A DNA stretch of 64,000 nt, taken from the NCBI RefSeq assembly GCF_910592395.1, contig NC_088322.1:1676001-1740000 (forward strand), written 5' to 3'. This stretch comes from Lineus longissimus. Lineage: Eukaryota; Nemertea; Pilidiophora; Heteronemertea; Lineidae. The position numbers and the translations under genes were made by a program. Below the pieces are notes generated by a model. The model saw only the letters and a list, made by a program, of their open reading frames with translations. It was not told where the DNA came from and did no database searches. Shown here piece by piece: positions 43,846-57,397 of the stretch. Position 1 is the first letter of the stretch, and each line of letters opens with the position of its first letter.

Positions 43846-45760
43846 TAGGCTATTCAGAAACTAGCTATAAGTGTGTGGATACCTAGATACGTGGACACTC
43901 TTTTTAGGTATCTAAGTGTCCGGGTGTCCAGGGCCGTATTCACGAAGCACCCTTAGTCAGAGCACGCTCTTAGCGTCCTCGTAGGCTATTGAGAAACTGA
44001 GCTATAAGTGTGTGGATACCTAGATACTTGGACACTCTTTTTAGGTATCTGAGTGTCCGGGTGTCCAGGGCCGTATTCACGAAGCACTCTTAGTCAGAGC
44101 ACGCTCTTAGCGTACTCGTAGGCTATTCAGAAACTGAGCTATAAGTGTGTGGATACCTAGATACTTGGACACTCTTTTTAGGTATCTAAGTGTCCGGGTG
44201 TCCAGGGCCGTATTCACGAAGCACTCTTAGTCAGAGCACGCTCTTAGCGTCCTCGTAGGCTATTCAGAAACTAGCTATAAGTGTGTGGATACCTAGATAA
44301 GTGGACACTCTTTTTAGGTATCTAAGTGTCCGGGTGTCCAGGGCCGTATTCACGAAGCACCCTTAGTCAGAGCACGCTCTTAGCGTCCTCGTAGGCTATT
44401 CAGAAACTGAGCTATAAGTGTGTGGATACCTAGATACTTGGACACTCTTTTTAGGTATCTAAGTGTCCGGGTGTCCAGGGCCGTATTCACGAAGCACCCT
44501 TTGTCAGAGAACGCTCTTAGCGTCCTCGTAGGCTATTCAGAAACTGAGCTATAAGTGTGTGGATATCTAGATACTTGGACACTCTTTTTAGGTATCTAAG
44601 TGTCCGGTTGTCCAGGGCCGTATTCACGAAACACTCTTAGTCAGAGCACGCACTTAGTGTCCTCGTAGGCTATTCAGAAAATGAGCTATAAGCGTGTGGA
44701 TACCTAGATACTTGGACACTCTTTTTAGGTATCTAAGTGTCCGGGTGTCCAGGGCCGTATTCACGAAGCACTCTTAGTCAGAGCACGCTCTTAGCGTCCT
44801 CGTAGGCTATTCAGAAACTGAGCTATAAGTGTGTGGATACCTAGATACTTGGACACTCTTTTTAGGTATCTAAGTGTCCGGGTGTCCAGGGCCGTATTCA
44901 CGAAGCACTCTTAGTCAGAGCACGCTCTTAGCGTCCTCGTAGGCTATTCAGAAAATGAGCTATAAGCGTGTGGATACCTAGATACTTGGACACTCTTTTT
45001 AGGTATCTAAGTGTCCGGGTGTCCAGGGCCGTATTCACGAAGCACTCTTAGTCAGAGCACGCTCTTAGCGTCCTCGTAGGCTATTCAGAAACTAGCTATA
45101 AGTGTGTGGATACCTAGATAAGTGGACACTCTTTTTAGGTATCTAAGTGTCCGGGTGTCCAGGGCCGTATTCACGAAGCACCCTTAGTCAGAGCACGCTC
45201 TTAGCGTCCTCGTAGGCTATTGAGAAACTGAGCTATAAGTGTGTGGATACCTAGATACTTGGACACTTTTTTTAGGTATCTGAGTGTCCGGGTGTCAAGG
45301 GCCGTATTCACGAAGCACTCTCAGTCAGAGCACGCTCTTAGCGTCCTCGTAGGCTATTCAGAAAATCAGCTATAAGCGTGTGGAAACCTAGATACTTGGA
45401 CACTCTTTTCAGGTATCTAAGTGTCCGGGTGTCCAGGGCCGTATTCACGAAGCACTCTTAGTCAGAGCACGCTCTTAGCGTCCTCGTAGGCTATTCAGAA
45501 ACTGAGCTATAAGTGTGTGGATACCTAGATACTAGGACACTCTTTTTAGGTATCTAAGTGTCCGGGTGTCCAGGGCCGTATTCACGAAGCACTCTTAGTC
45601 AGAGCACGCTCTTAGCGTCCTCATAGGCTATTCAGAAACTGAGCTATAAGTGTGTGGATACCTAGATACTTGGACACTCTTTTTAGGTATCTAAGTGTCC
45701 GGGTGTCCAGGGCCGTATTCACGAAGCACTCTTAGTCAGAGCACGCTCTTAGCGTCCTCG
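43846..45760 (+). repeat. 14-monomer (1,915-bp) higher-order repeat, copy 1
   Basis: 14 monomers including three 136-bp AAACTAGC units (14 x 137 - 3). Markers repeated exactly 1,915 bp on: TATTGAGAAAC (43991 and 45222), TTTGTCAGAGAACGC (44501), GGATATCTAG (44561), GGAAACCTAG (45382) and GATACTAGGAC (about 45528). The first unit has GATACGTGG, its partner GATAAGTGG. Confidence 0.92.
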
Positions 45761-47675
45761 TAGGCTATTCAGAAACTAGCTATAAGTGTGTGGATACCTA
45801 GATAAGTGGACACTCTTTTTAGGTATCTAAGTGTCCGGGTGTCCAGGGCCGTATTCACGAAGCACCCTTAGTCAGAGCACGCTCTTAGCGTCCTCGTAGG
45901 CTATTGAGAAACTGAGCTATAAGTGTGTGGATACCTAGATACTTGGACACTCTTTTTAGGTATCTGAGTGTCCGGGTGTCCAGGGCCGTATTCACGAAGC
46001 ACTCTTAGTCAGAGCACGCTCTTAGCGTACTCGTAGGCTATTCAGAAACTGAGCTATAAGTGTGTGGATACCTAGATACTTGGACACTCTTTTTAGGTAT
46101 CTAAGTGTCCGGGTGTCCAGGGCCGTATTCACGAAGCACTCTTAGTCAGAGCACGCTCTTAGCGTCCTCGTAGGCTATTCAGAAACTAGCTATAAGTGTG
46201 TGGATACCTAGATAAGTGGACACTCTTTTTAGGTATCTAAGTGTCCGGGTGTCCAGGGCCGTATTCACGAAGCACCCTTAGTCAGAGCACGCTCTTAGCG
46301 TCCTCGTAGGCTATTCAGAAACTGAGCTATAAGTGTGTGGATACCTAGATACTTGGACACTCTTTTTAGGTATCTAAGTGTCCGGGTGTCCAGGGCCGTA
46401 TTCACGAAGCACCCTTTGTCAGAGAACGCTCTTAGCGTCCTCGTAGGCTATTCAGAAACTGAGCTATAAGTGTGTGGATATCTAGATACTTGGACACTCT
46501 TTTTAGGTATCTAAGTGTCCGGTTGTCCAGGGCCGTATTCACGAAACACTCTTAGTCAGAGCACGCACTTAGTGTCCTCGTAGGCTATTCAGAAAATGAG
46601 CTATAAGCGTGTGGATACCTAGATACTTGGACACTCTTTTTAGGTATCTAAGTGTCCGGGTGTCCAGGGCCGTATTCACGAAGCACTCTTAGTCAGAGCA
46701 CGCTCTTAGCGTCCTCGTAGGCTATTCAGAAACTGAGCTATAAGTGTGTGGATACCTAGATACTTGGACACTCTTTTTAGGTATCTAAGTGTCCGGGTGT
46801 CCAGGGCCGTATTCACGAAGCACTCTTAGTCAGAGCACGCTCTTAGCGTCCTCGTAGGCTATTCAGAAAATGAGCTATAAGCGTGTGGATACCTAGATAC
46901 TTGGACACTCTTTTTAGGTATCTAAGTGTCCGGGTGTCCAGGGCCGTATTCACGAAGCACTCTTAGTCAGAGCACGCTCTTAGCGTCCTCGTAGGCTATT
47001 CAGAAACTAGCTATAAGTGTGTGGATACCTAGATAAGTGGACACTCTTTTTAGGTATCTAAGTGTCCGGGTGTCCAGGGCCGTATTCACGAAGCACCCTT
47101 AGTCAGAGCACGCTCTTAGCGTCCTCGTAGGCTATTGAGAAACTGAGCTATAAGTGTGTGGATACCTAGATACTTGGACACTTTTTTTAGGTATCTGAGT
47201 GTCCGGGTGTCAAGGGCCGTATTCACGAAGCACTCTCAGTCAGAGCACGCTCTTAGCGTCCTCGTAGGCTATTCAGAAAATCAGCTATAAGCGTGTGGAA
47301 ACCTAGATACTTGGACACTCTTTTCAGGTATCTAAGTGTCCGGGTGTCCAGGGCCGTATTCACGAAGCACTCTTAGTCAGAGCACGCTCTTAGCGTCCTC
47401 GTAGGCTATTCAGAAACTGAGCTATAAGTGTGTGGATACCTAGATACTAGGACACTCTTTTTAGGTATCTAAGTGTCCGGGTGTCCAGGGCCGTATTCAC
47501 GAAGCACTCTTAGTCAGAGCACGCTCTTAGCGTCCTCATAGGCTATTCAGAAACTGAGCTATAAGTGTGTGGATACCTAGATACTTGGACACTCTTTTTA
47601 GGTATCTAAGTGTCCGGGTGTCCAGGGCCGTATTCACGAAGCACTCTTAGTCAGAGCACGCTCTTAGCGTCCTCG
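45761..47675 (+). repeat. 14-monomer (1,915-bp) higher-order repeat, copy 2
   Basis: TATTGAGAAAC at 45906 and 47137, TTGTCAGAGAACGC at 46416, GGATATCTAG at about 46476, GGAAACCTAG at 47297, ACTAGGAC at 47446. Nearly identical to copy 1; the similarity stops where 47676 starts with AAAATGAGC instead of AAACTAGC. Confidence 0.92.
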
Positions 47676-50550
47676 TAGGCTATTCAGAAAATGAGCTATA
47701 AGTGTGTGGATAACTAGATACTCGGACACTCTTTTTAGGTATCTAAGTGTCCGGGTGTCCAGGGCGGTATTCATGAAGCACTCTTAGTCAGGGCACGCTC
47801 TTAGCGTCCTCGTAGGCTATTCTGAAACTGAGCTATAAGTGTGTGGATACCTAGATACTTGGACACTCTTTTTAGGTATCTAAGTGTCCGGGTGCGCTGG
47901 GCCGTATTCACGAAGCACTCTTAGTCAGAGCACGCTCTTAGCGTCCTCGTAGGCTATTCAGAAACTGAGCTATAAGCGTGTGGATACCTAGATACTTGGA
48001 CACTCTTTTTAGGTATCTAAGTGTCCGGGTGTCCAGGGCCGTATTCACGAAGCACTCTTAGTCAGAGCACGCTCTTAGCGTCCTCGTAGGCTATTCAGAA
48101 ACTAGCTATAAGTGTGTGGATACCTAGATAAGTGGACACTCTTTTTAGGTATCTAAGTGTCCGGGTGTCCAGGGCCGTATTCACGAAGCACCCTTAGTCA
48201 GAGCACGCTCTTAGCGTCCTCGTAGGCTATTGAGAAACTGAGCTATAAGTGTGTGGATACCTAGATACTTGGACACTCTTTTTAGGTATCTGAGTGTCCG
48301 GGTGTCCAGGGCCGTATTCACGAAGCACTCTTAGTCAGAGCACGCTCTTAGCGTCCTCGTAGGCTATTCAGAAAATCAGCTATAAGCGTGTGGAAACCTA
48401 GATACTTGGACACTCTTTTCAGGTATCTAAGTGTCCGGGTGTCCAGGGCCGTATTCACGAAGCACTCTTAGTCAGAGCACGCTCTTAGCGTCCTCGTAGG
48501 CTATTCAGAAACTGAGCTATAAGTGTGTGGATACCTAGATACTTGGACACTCTTTTTAGGTATCTAAGTGTCCGGGTGTCCAGGGCCGTATTCACGAAGC
48601 ACTCTTAGTCAGAGCACGCTCTTAGCGTCCTCATAGGCTATCCTGAAACTGAGCTATAAGTGTGTGGATACCTAGATACTTGGACACTCTTTTTAGGTAT
48701 CTAAGTGTCCGGGTGTCCAGGGCCGTATTCACGAAGCACTCTTCGTCAGAGCACGCTCTTAGCGTCCTCGTAGGCTATTCAGAAACTGAGCTATAAGTGT
48801 GTAGATACCTAGATACTTGGACACTCTTTTTAGGTATCTAAGTGTCCGGGTGTCCAGGGCCGTATTCACGAAGCACTCTTAGTCAGAGCACGCTCTTAGC
48901 GTCGTCCTAGGCTATTCAGAAACTGAGCTATAAGTATGTGGATACCTAGATACTTGGACACACTTTTTAGGTATCTAAGTGTCCGGGTGTCCAGGGCGGT
49001 ATTCACGAAGCACTCTTAGTCAGAGCACGCTCTTAGCGTCCTCGTAGGCTATTCTGAAACTGAGCTATAAGTGTGTGGATACCTAGATACTTGGACACTC
49101 TTTTTAGGTATCTAAGTGTCCGGGTGTCCAGTGCCGTATTCACGAAGCACTCTTAGTCAGAGCACGCTCCTAGCGTCATCGTAGGTTATTCAGAAACTAG
49201 CTATAAGTGTGTGGATACCTAGATAAGTGGACACTCTTTTTAGGTATCTAAGTGTCCGGGTGTCCAGGGCCGTATTCACGAAGCACCCTTAGTCAGAGCA
49301 CGCTCTTAGCGTCCTCGTAGGCTATTCAGAAACTGAGCTATAAGTGTGTGGATACCTAGATACTTGGACACTCTTTTTAGGTATCTGAGTGTCCGGGTGT
49401 CCAGGGCCGTATTCACGAAGCACTCTCAGTCAGAGCACGCTCTTAGCGTCCTCGTAGGCTATTCAGAAACTGAGCTATAAGTGTGTGGATACCTAGATAC
49501 TTGGACACTCTTTTTAGGTATCTAAGTGTCCGGGTGTCCAGGGCCGTATTCACGAAGCACTCTTTGTCAGAGCACGCTCTTAGCGTCCTCGTAGGCTATT
49601 CAGAAACTGAGCTATAAGTGTGTGGATACCTAGATACTTGGACACTCTTTTTAGGTATCTAAGTGTCCTGGTGTCCAGGGCCGTATTCACGAAACACTCT
49701 TAGTCAGAGCACGCACTTAGTGTCCTCGTAGGCTATTCAGAAACTGAGCTATAAGTGTGTGGATACCTAGATACTTGGACACACTTTTTAGGTATCTAAG
49801 TGTCCTGGTGTCCAGGGCCGTATTCACGAAGCACTCTTAGTCAGAGCACGCTCTTAGCGTCCTCGTAGGATATTCAGAAAATGAGCTATAAGCGTGTGGA
49901 TACCTAGATACTTGGACACTCTTTTTAGGTATCTAAGTGTCCGGGTGTCCAGGGCCGTATTCACGAAGCACTCTTAGTCAGAGCACGCTCTTAGCGTCCA
50001 CGTAGGCTATTCAGAAACTGAGCTATAAGTGTGTGGATACCTAGATACTCGGACACTCTTTTTAGGTATCTAAGTGTCCGGGTGTCCAGGGCGGTATTTA
50101 TGAAGCACTCTTAGTCAGAGCACGCTCTTAGCGTCCTCGTAGGCTATTCTGAAACTGAGCTATAAGTGTGTGGATACCTAGATACTTGGACACTCTTTTT
50201 AGGTATCTAAGTGTCCGGGTGTCCAGGGCCGTATTCACGAAGCACTCTTAGTCAGAGCACGCTCTTAGCGTCCTCGTAGGCTATTCAGAAACTGAGCTAT
50301 AAGTGTGTGGATACCTAGATACTTGGACACTCTTTTTAGGTATCTAAGTGTCCGGGTGTGCAGGGCCGTATTCACGAAGCACTCTTCGTCAGAGCACGCT
50401 CTTAGCGTCCTCGTAGGCTATTCAGAAACTGAGCTATAAGTGTGTAGATACCTAGATACTTGGACACTCTTTTTAGGTATCTAAGTGTCCGGGTGTCCAG
50501 GGCCGTATTCACGAAGCACTCTTAGTCAGAGCATGCTCTTAGCGTCGTCC
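47676..50550 (+). repeat. 21 monomers of mixed zone D types
   Basis: No tandem large repeat is seen inside. It holds single copies of types found elsewhere: GTGCGCTGGG (47894), TATTGAGAAAC (48231), CGTCGTCCTAGG (48901 and 50544), TCCAGTGCCG, two AAACTAGC units (48100, 49195), CACACTTTTTAGG and GCACGCACTTAGTG. Much of it resembles 55-61 kb in scattered pieces. Confidence 0.6.
48901..48912 (+). repeat. Rearranged monomer junction CGTCGTCCTAGG
   Basis: The usual GCGTCCTCGTAGG becomes GCGTCGTCCTAGG: same length, but CCTCGT is replaced by CGTCCT. The simplest path is a 3-bp GTC duplication plus a 3-bp loss. It occurs at 48901, 50544, 60952 and 63006, always followed by a unit with AAGTATGTGG and CACACTTTTTAGG, so the four are copies of one event. 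Confidence 0.9.
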
Positions 50551-52605
50551 TAGGCTATTCAGAAACTGAGCTATAAGTATGTGGATACCTAGATACTTGG
50601 ACACACTTTTTAGGTATCTAAGTGTCCGGGTGTCCAGGGCGGTATTCACGAAGCACTCTTAGTTAGAGCACGCTCTTAGCGTCCTCGTAGGCTATTCTGA
50701 AACTGAGCTATAAGTGTGTGGATACCTAGATACTTGGACACTCTTTTTAGGTATCTAAGTGTCCGGGTGTCCAGTGCCGTATTCACGAAGCACTCTTAGT
50801 CAGAGCACGCTCCTAGCGTCCTCGTAGGCTATTCAGAAACTGAGCTATAAGTGTGTGGATACCTAGATACTTGGACACTCTTTTTAGGTATCTAAGTGTC
50901 CGGATTTCCAGGGCCGTATTCACGAAGCACTCTTAGTCAGAGCACGCTCTTAGCGTCCTCGTAGGCTATTCAGAAACTGAGCTATAAGTGTGTGGATACC
51001 TAGATACCTGGACACTCTTTTTAGGTATCTAAGTGTCCGGGTGTCCAGGGCCGTATTCACGAAGCACTCTTAGTCAGAGGACGCTCTTAGCGTCCTCGTA
51101 GGCTATTCAGCAACTGAGCTATAAGTGTGTGGATACCTAGATACTCGGACACTATTTTTAGGTATCTAAGTGTCCGGGTGTCCAGGGCGGTATTCACGAA
51201 GCACTCTTAGTCCGAGCACGCTCTTAGCGTCCTCGTAGGCTATTCAGAAAATGAGCTATAAGTGTGTGGATACCTAGATACTTGGACACTCTTTTTAGGT
51301 ATCTAAGTGTCCGGGTGCGCTGGGCCGTATTCACGAAGCACTCTTAGTCAGAGCACGCTCTTAGCGTCCTCGTAGGCTATTCAGAAACTGAGCTATAAGT
51401 GTGTGGATACCTAGATACTTGGACACTCTTTTTAGGTATCTAAGTGTCCGGGTGTCCAGGGCCGTATTCACGAAGCACTCTTAGTCAGAGCACGCTCTTA
51501 GCGTCCTCGTAGGCTATTCAGAAACTGAGCTATAAGTGTGTGGATACCTAGATACTTGGACACTCTTTTTAGGTATCTGAGTGTCCAGGTGTCCAGGGCC
51601 GTATTCACGAAGCACTCTTAGTCAGAGCACGCTCTTAGCGTCCTCGTAGGCTATTCAGAAAATCAGCTATAAGCGTGTGGAAACCTAGATACTTGGACAC
51701 TCTTTTCAGGTATCTAAGTGTCCGGGTGTCCAGGGCCGTATTCACGAAGCACTCTTAGTCAGAGCACGCTCTTAGCGTCCTCGTAGGCTATTCAGAAACT
51801 GAGCTATAAGTGTGTGGATACCTAGATACTTGGACACTCTTTTTAGGTATCTAAGTGTCCGGGTGTCCAGGGCCGTATTCACGAAGCACTCTTAGTCAGA
51901 GCACGCTCTTAGCGTCCTCATAGGCTATTCAGAAACTGAGCTATAAGTGTGTGGATACCTAGATACTTGGACACTCTTTTTAGGTATCTAAGTGTCCGGG
52001 TGTCCAGGGCCGTATTCACGAAGCACTCTTAGTCAGAGCACGCTCTTAGCGTCCTCGTAGGCTATTCAGAAACTGAGCTATAAGTGTGTGGATACCTAGA
52101 TACTCGGACACTCTTTTTAGGTATCTAAGTGTCCGGGTGTCCAGGGCGGTATTCATGAAGCACTCTTAGTCAGAGCACGCTCTTAGCGTCCTCGTAGGCT
52201 ATTCTGAAACTGAGCTATAAGTGTGTGGATACCTAGATACTTGGACACTCTTTTTAGGTATCTAAGTGTCCGGGTGTCCAGGGCCGTATTCACGAAGCAC
52301 CCTTAGTCAGAGCACGCTCTTAGCGTCCTCGTAGGCTATTCAGAAACTGAGCTATAAGTGTGTGGATACCTAGATACTTGGACACTCTTTTTAGGTATCT
52401 GAGTGTCCGGGTGTCCAGGGCCGTATTCACGAAGCACTCTTAGTCAGAGCACGCTCTTAGCGTCCTCGTAGGCTATTCAGAAAATCAGCTATAAGCGTGT
52501 GGATAACTAGATACTTGGACACTCTTTTCAGGTATCTAAGTGTCCGGGTGTCCAGGGCCATATTCACGAAGCACTCTTAGTCAGAGCACGCTCTTAGCGT
52601 CCTCG
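50551..52605 (+). repeat. 15-monomer (2,055-bp) higher-order repeat, copy 1
   Basis: Exactly 15 x 137 bp. Shared with copy 2 at 2,055 bp: TTAGTTAGAGC (50661), CCGGATTTCC (50901), TCAGAGGACGC (51075), GACACTATTTTTAGG, AGTCYGAGCAC, GTGCGCTGGG (51317), GGAAACCTAG and GGATAACTAG. Most of it (12-13 monomers) also recurs 10,408 bp on at 60959. The first monomer (AAGTATGTGG) matches 60959 but not 52606. Confidence 0.9.
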
Positions 52606-54660
52606 TAGGCTATTCAGAAACTAAGCTATAAGTGTGTGGATACCTAGATACTTGGACACTCTTTTAAGGTATCTAAGTGTCCGGGTGTCCAGGGCGGTAT
52701 TCACGAAGCACTCTTAGTTAGAGCACGCTCTTAGCGTCCTCGTAGGCTATTCTGAAACTGAGCTATAAGTGTGTGGATACCTAGATACTTGGACACTCTT
52801 TTTAGGTATCTAAGTGTCCGGGTGTCCAGTGCCGTATTCACGAAGCACTCTTAGTCAGAGCACGCTCCTAGCGTCCTCGTAGGCTATTCAGAAACTGAGC
52901 TATAAGTGTGTGGATACCTAGATACTTGGACACTCTTTTTAGGTATCTAAGTGTCCGGATTTCCAGGGCCGTATTCACGAAGCACTCTTAGTCAGAGCAC
53001 GCTCTTAGCGTCCTCGTAGGCTATTCAGAAACTGAGCTATAAGTGTGTGGATACCTAGATACCTGGACACTCTTTTTAGGTATCTAAGTGTCCGGGTGTC
53101 CAGGGCCGTATTCACGAAGCACTCTTAGTCAGAGGACGCTCTTAGCGTCCTCGTAGGCTATTCAGCAACTGAGCTATAAGTGTGTGGATACCTAGATACT
53201 CGGACACTATTTTTAGGTATCTAAGTGTCCGGGTGTCCAGGGCGGTATTCACGAAGCACTCTTAGTCTGAGCACGCTCTTAGCGTCCTCGTAGGCTATTC
53301 AGAAAATGAGCTATAAGTGTGTGGATACCTAGATACTTGGACACTCTTTTTAGGTATCTAAGTGTCCGGGTGCGCTGGGCCGTATTCACGAAGCACTCTT
53401 AGTCAGAGCACGCTCTTAGCGTCCTCGTAGGCTATTCAGAAACTGAGCTATAAGTGTGTGGATACCTAGATACTTGGACACTCTTTTTAGGTATCTAAGT
53501 GTCCGGGTGTCCAGGGCCGTATTCACGAAGCACTCTTAGTCAGAGCACGCTCTTAGCGTCCTCGTAGGCTATTCAGAAACTGAGCTATAAGTGTGTGGAT
53601 ACCTAGATACTTGGACACTCTTTTTAGGTATCTGAGTGTCCAGGTGTCCAGGGCCGTATTCACGAAGCACTCTTAGTCAGAGCACGCTCTTAGCGTCCTC
53701 GTAGGCTATTCAGAAAATCAGCTATAAGCGTGTGGAAACCTAGATACTTGGACACTCTTTTCAGGTATCTAAGTGTCCGGGTGTCCAGGGCCGTATTCAC
53801 GAAGCACTCTTAGTCAGAGCACGCTCTTAGCGTCCTCGTAGGCTATTCAGAAACTGAGCTATAAGTGTGTGGATACCTAGATACTTGGACACTCTTTTTA
53901 GGTATCTAAGTGTCCGGGTGTCCAGGGCCGTATTCACGAAGCACTCTTAGTCAGAGCACGCTCTTAGCGTCCTCATAGGCTATTCAGAAACTGAGCTATA
54001 AGTGTGTGGATACCTAGATACTTGGACACTCTTTTTAGGTATCTAAGTGTCCGGGTGTCCAGGGCCGTATTCACGAAGCACTCTTAGTCAGAGCACGCTC
54101 TTAGCGTCCTCGTAGGCTATTCAGAAACTGAGCTATAAGTGTGTGGATACCTAGATACTCGGACACTCTTTTTAGGTATCTAAGTGTCCGGGTGTCCAGG
54201 GCGGTATTCATGAAGCACTCTTAGTCAGAGCACGCTCTTAGCGTCCTCGTAGGCTATTCTGAAACTGAGCTATAAGTGTGTGGATACCTAGATACTTGGA
54301 CACTCTTTTTAGGTATCTAAGTGTCCGGGTGTCCAGGGCCGTATTCACGAAGCACCCTTAGTCAGAGCACGCTCTTAGCGTCCTCGTAGGCTATTCAGAA
54401 ACTGAGCTATAAGTGTGTGGATACCTAGATACTTGGACACTCTTTTTAGGTATCTGAGTGTCCGGGTGTCCAGGGCCGTATTCACGAAGCACTCTTAGTC
54501 AGAGCACGCTCTTAGCGTCCTCGTAGGCTATTCAGAAAATCAGCTATAAGCGTGTGGATAACTAGATACTTGGACACTCTTTTCAGGTATCTAAGTGTCC
54601 GGGTGTCCAGGGCCGTATTCACGAAGCACTCTTAGTCAGAGCACGCTCTTAGCGTCCTCG
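52606..54660 (+). repeat. 15-monomer (2,055-bp) higher-order repeat, copy 2
   Basis: TTAGTTAGAGC at 52716, CCGGATTTCC at about 52955, TCAGAGGACGC at 53130, GTGCGCTGGG at about 53370. Its first unit is different (AAACTAAGC, TTTTAAGG), so the duplication breakpoint lies inside this monomer, before the GGGCGGTATTC stretch. Confidence 0.9.
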
Positions 54661-55344
54661 TAGGCTATTCAGAAACTGAGCTATAAGTGTGTGGATACCT
54701 AGATACTTGGACACTCTTTTTAGGTATCTAAGTGTCCGGGTGTCCAGGGCCGTATTCACGAAGCACTCTTAGTCAGAGCACGCTCCTAGCGTCCTCGTAG
54801 GCTATTCAGAAACTAGCTATAAGTGTGTGGATACCTAGATAAGTGGACACTCTTTTTAGGTATCTAAGTGTCCGGGTGTCCAGGGCCGTATTCACGAAGC
54901 ACCCTTAGTCAGAGCACGCTCTTAGCGTCCTCGTAGGCTATTCAGAAACTGAGCTATAAGTGTGTGGATACCTAGATACTTGGACACTCTTTTTAGGTAT
55001 CTGAGTGTCCGGGTGTCCAGGGCCGTATTCACGAAGCACTCTCAGTCAGAGCACGCTCTTAGCGTCCTCGTAGGCTATTCAGAAAATCAGCTATAAGCGT
55101 GTGGATAACTAGATACTTGGACACTCTTTTTAGGTATCTAAGTGTCCGGGTGTCCAGTGCCGTATTCACGAAGCACTCTTAGTCAGAGCACGCTCCTAGC
55201 GTCCTCGTAGGCTATTCAGAAACTGAGCTATAAGTGTGTGGATACCTAGATACTTGGACACTCTTTTTAGGTATCTAAGTGTCCGGGTGTCCAGGGCCGT
55301 ATTCACGAAGCACTCTTAGTCAGAGCACGCTCTTAGCGTCCACG
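54661..55344 (+). repeat. Five monomers between the 15- and 22-monomer repeats
   Basis: Contains a GCTCCTAGCG junction, an AAACTAGC/GATAAGTGG unit (54811), a GGATAACTAG unit and a TCCAGTGCCG unit. The order AAACTAGC, TATCTGAGTG with CTCTCAGTCAG, AAAATCAGC with GGATAACTAG recurs at 56180 and 59192. Confidence 0.6.
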
Positions 55345-57397
55345 TAGGCTATTTAGAAACTGAGCTATAAGTGTGTGGATACCTAGATACTCGGACACTC
55401 TTTTTAGGTATCTAAGTGTCCGGGTGTCCAGGGCGGTATTCATGAAGCACTCTTAGTCAGAGCACGCTCTTAGCGTCCTCGTAGGCTATTCTGAAACTGA
55501 GCTATAAGTGTGTGGATACCTAGATACTTGGACACTCTTTTTAGGTATCTAAGTGTCCGGGTGTCCAGGGCCGTATTCACGAAGCACTCTTAGTCAGAGC
55601 ACGCTCTTAACGTCCTCGTAGGCTATTCAGAAACTGAGCTATAAGTGTTTTGATACCTAGATACTTGGACACTCTTTTTAGGTATGAAAGTGTCCGGGTG
55701 TCCAGGGCGGTATTCACGAAGCACTCTTAGTTAGAGCACGCTCTTAGCGTCCTCGTAGGCTATTCTGAAACTGAGCTGTAAGTGTGTGGATACCTAGATA
55801 CTTGGACACTCTTTTTAGGTATCTAAGTGTCCGGGTGTCCAGTGCCGTATTCACGAAGCACTCTTAGTCAGAGCACGCTCCTAGCGTCCTCGTAGGCTAT
55901 TCAGAAACTGAGCTATAAGTGTGTGGATACCTAGATATTTGGACACTCTTTTTAGGTATCTAAGTGTCCGGATTTCCAGGGCCGTATTCACGAAGCACTC
56001 TTAGTCAGAGCACGCTCTTAGCGTCCTCGTAGGCTATTCAGAAACTGAGCTATAAGTGTGTGGATACCTAGATACCTGGACACTCTTTTTAGGTATCTAA
56101 GTGTCCGGGTGTCCAGTGCCGTATTCACGAAGCACTCTTAGTCAGAGCACGCTCCTAGCGTCCTCGTAGGCTATTCAGAAACTAGCTATAAGTGTGTGGA
56201 TACCTAGATAAGTGGACACTCTTTTTAGGTATCTAAGTGTCCGGGTGTCCAGGGCCGTATTCACGAAGCACCCTTAGTCAGAGCACGCTCTTAGCGTCCT
56301 CGTAGGCTATTCAGAAACTGAGCTATAAGTGTGTGGATACCTAGATACTTGGACACTCTTTTTAGGTATCTGAGTGTCCGGGTGTCCAGGGCCGTATTCA
56401 CGAAGCACTCTCAGTCAGAGCACGCTCTTAGCGTCCTCGTAGGCTATTCAGAAAATCAGCTATAAGCGTGTGGATAACTAGATACTTGGACACTCTTTTC
56501 AGGTATCTAAGTGTCCGGGTGTCCAGGGCCGTATTCACGAAGCACTCCTAGTCAGAGCACGCTCTTAGCGTCCTCGTAGGCTATTCAGAAACTGAGCTAT
56601 AAGTGTGTGGATACCTAGATACTTGGACACTCTTTTTAGGTATCTAAGTGTCCGGGTGTCCAGGGCCGTATTCACGAAGCACTCTTAGTCAGAGCACGCT
56701 CTTAGCGTCCTCATAGGCTATTCAGAAACTGAGCTATAAGTGTGTGGATACCTAGATACTTGGACACTCTTTTTAGGTATCTAAGTGTCCGGGGGTCCAG
56801 GGCCGTATTCACGAAGCACTCTTTGTCAGAGCACGCTCTTAGCGTCCTCGTAGACTATTCAGAAACTGAGCTATAAGTGTGTGATACCTAGATACTTGGA
56901 CACTCTTTTTAGGTATCTAAGTGTCCTGGTGTCCAGGGCCGTATTCACGAAACACTCTTAGTCAGAGCACGCACTTAGTGTCCTCGTAGGCTATTCAGAA
57001 ACTGAGCTATAAGTGTGTGGATACCTAGATACTTGGACACACTTTTTAGGTATCTAAGTGTCCTGGTGTCCAGGGCCGTATTCACGAAGCACTCTTAGTC
57101 AGAGCACGCTCTTAGCGTCCTCGTAGGCTATTCAGAAAATGAGCTATAAGCGTGTGGATACCTAGATACTTGGACACTCTTTTTAGGTATCTAAGTGTCC
57201 GGGTGTCCAGGGCCGTATTCACGAAGCACTCTTAGTCAGAGCACGCTCTTAGCGTCCACTTAGGCTATTCAGAAACTGAGCTATAAGTGTGTGGATACCT
57301 AGATACTCGGACACTATTTTTAGGTATCTAAGTGTCCGGGTGTCCAGGGCGGTATTTATGAAGCACTCTTAGTCAGAGCACGCTCTTAGCGTCCTCG
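55345..57397 (+). repeat. 22-monomer (3,012-bp) higher-order repeat, 15-monomer block, copy 1
   Basis: Markers repeated 3,012 bp on: CACGTAGGC at the left edge, AAGTGTTTTGATACC (about 55643) with GGTATGAAAG, CCGGATTTCC (about 55970), the AAACTAGC unit (56180), CCGGGGGTCC (about 56789) and GGTATTTATGAAG (57351). Length is 15 x 137 - 2: one AAACTAGC unit and one private 1-bp loss at 56888. Confidence 0.88.
56851..56986 (+). repeat. 136-bp monomer, G lost from GTGTGGATACC
   Basis: AAGTGTGTGATACC near 56888 lacks one G at the base of the hairpin. The partner unit 3,012 bp on is normal, so the loss followed the duplication. The unit also starts with TAGACTATTC. Confidence 0.88.
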
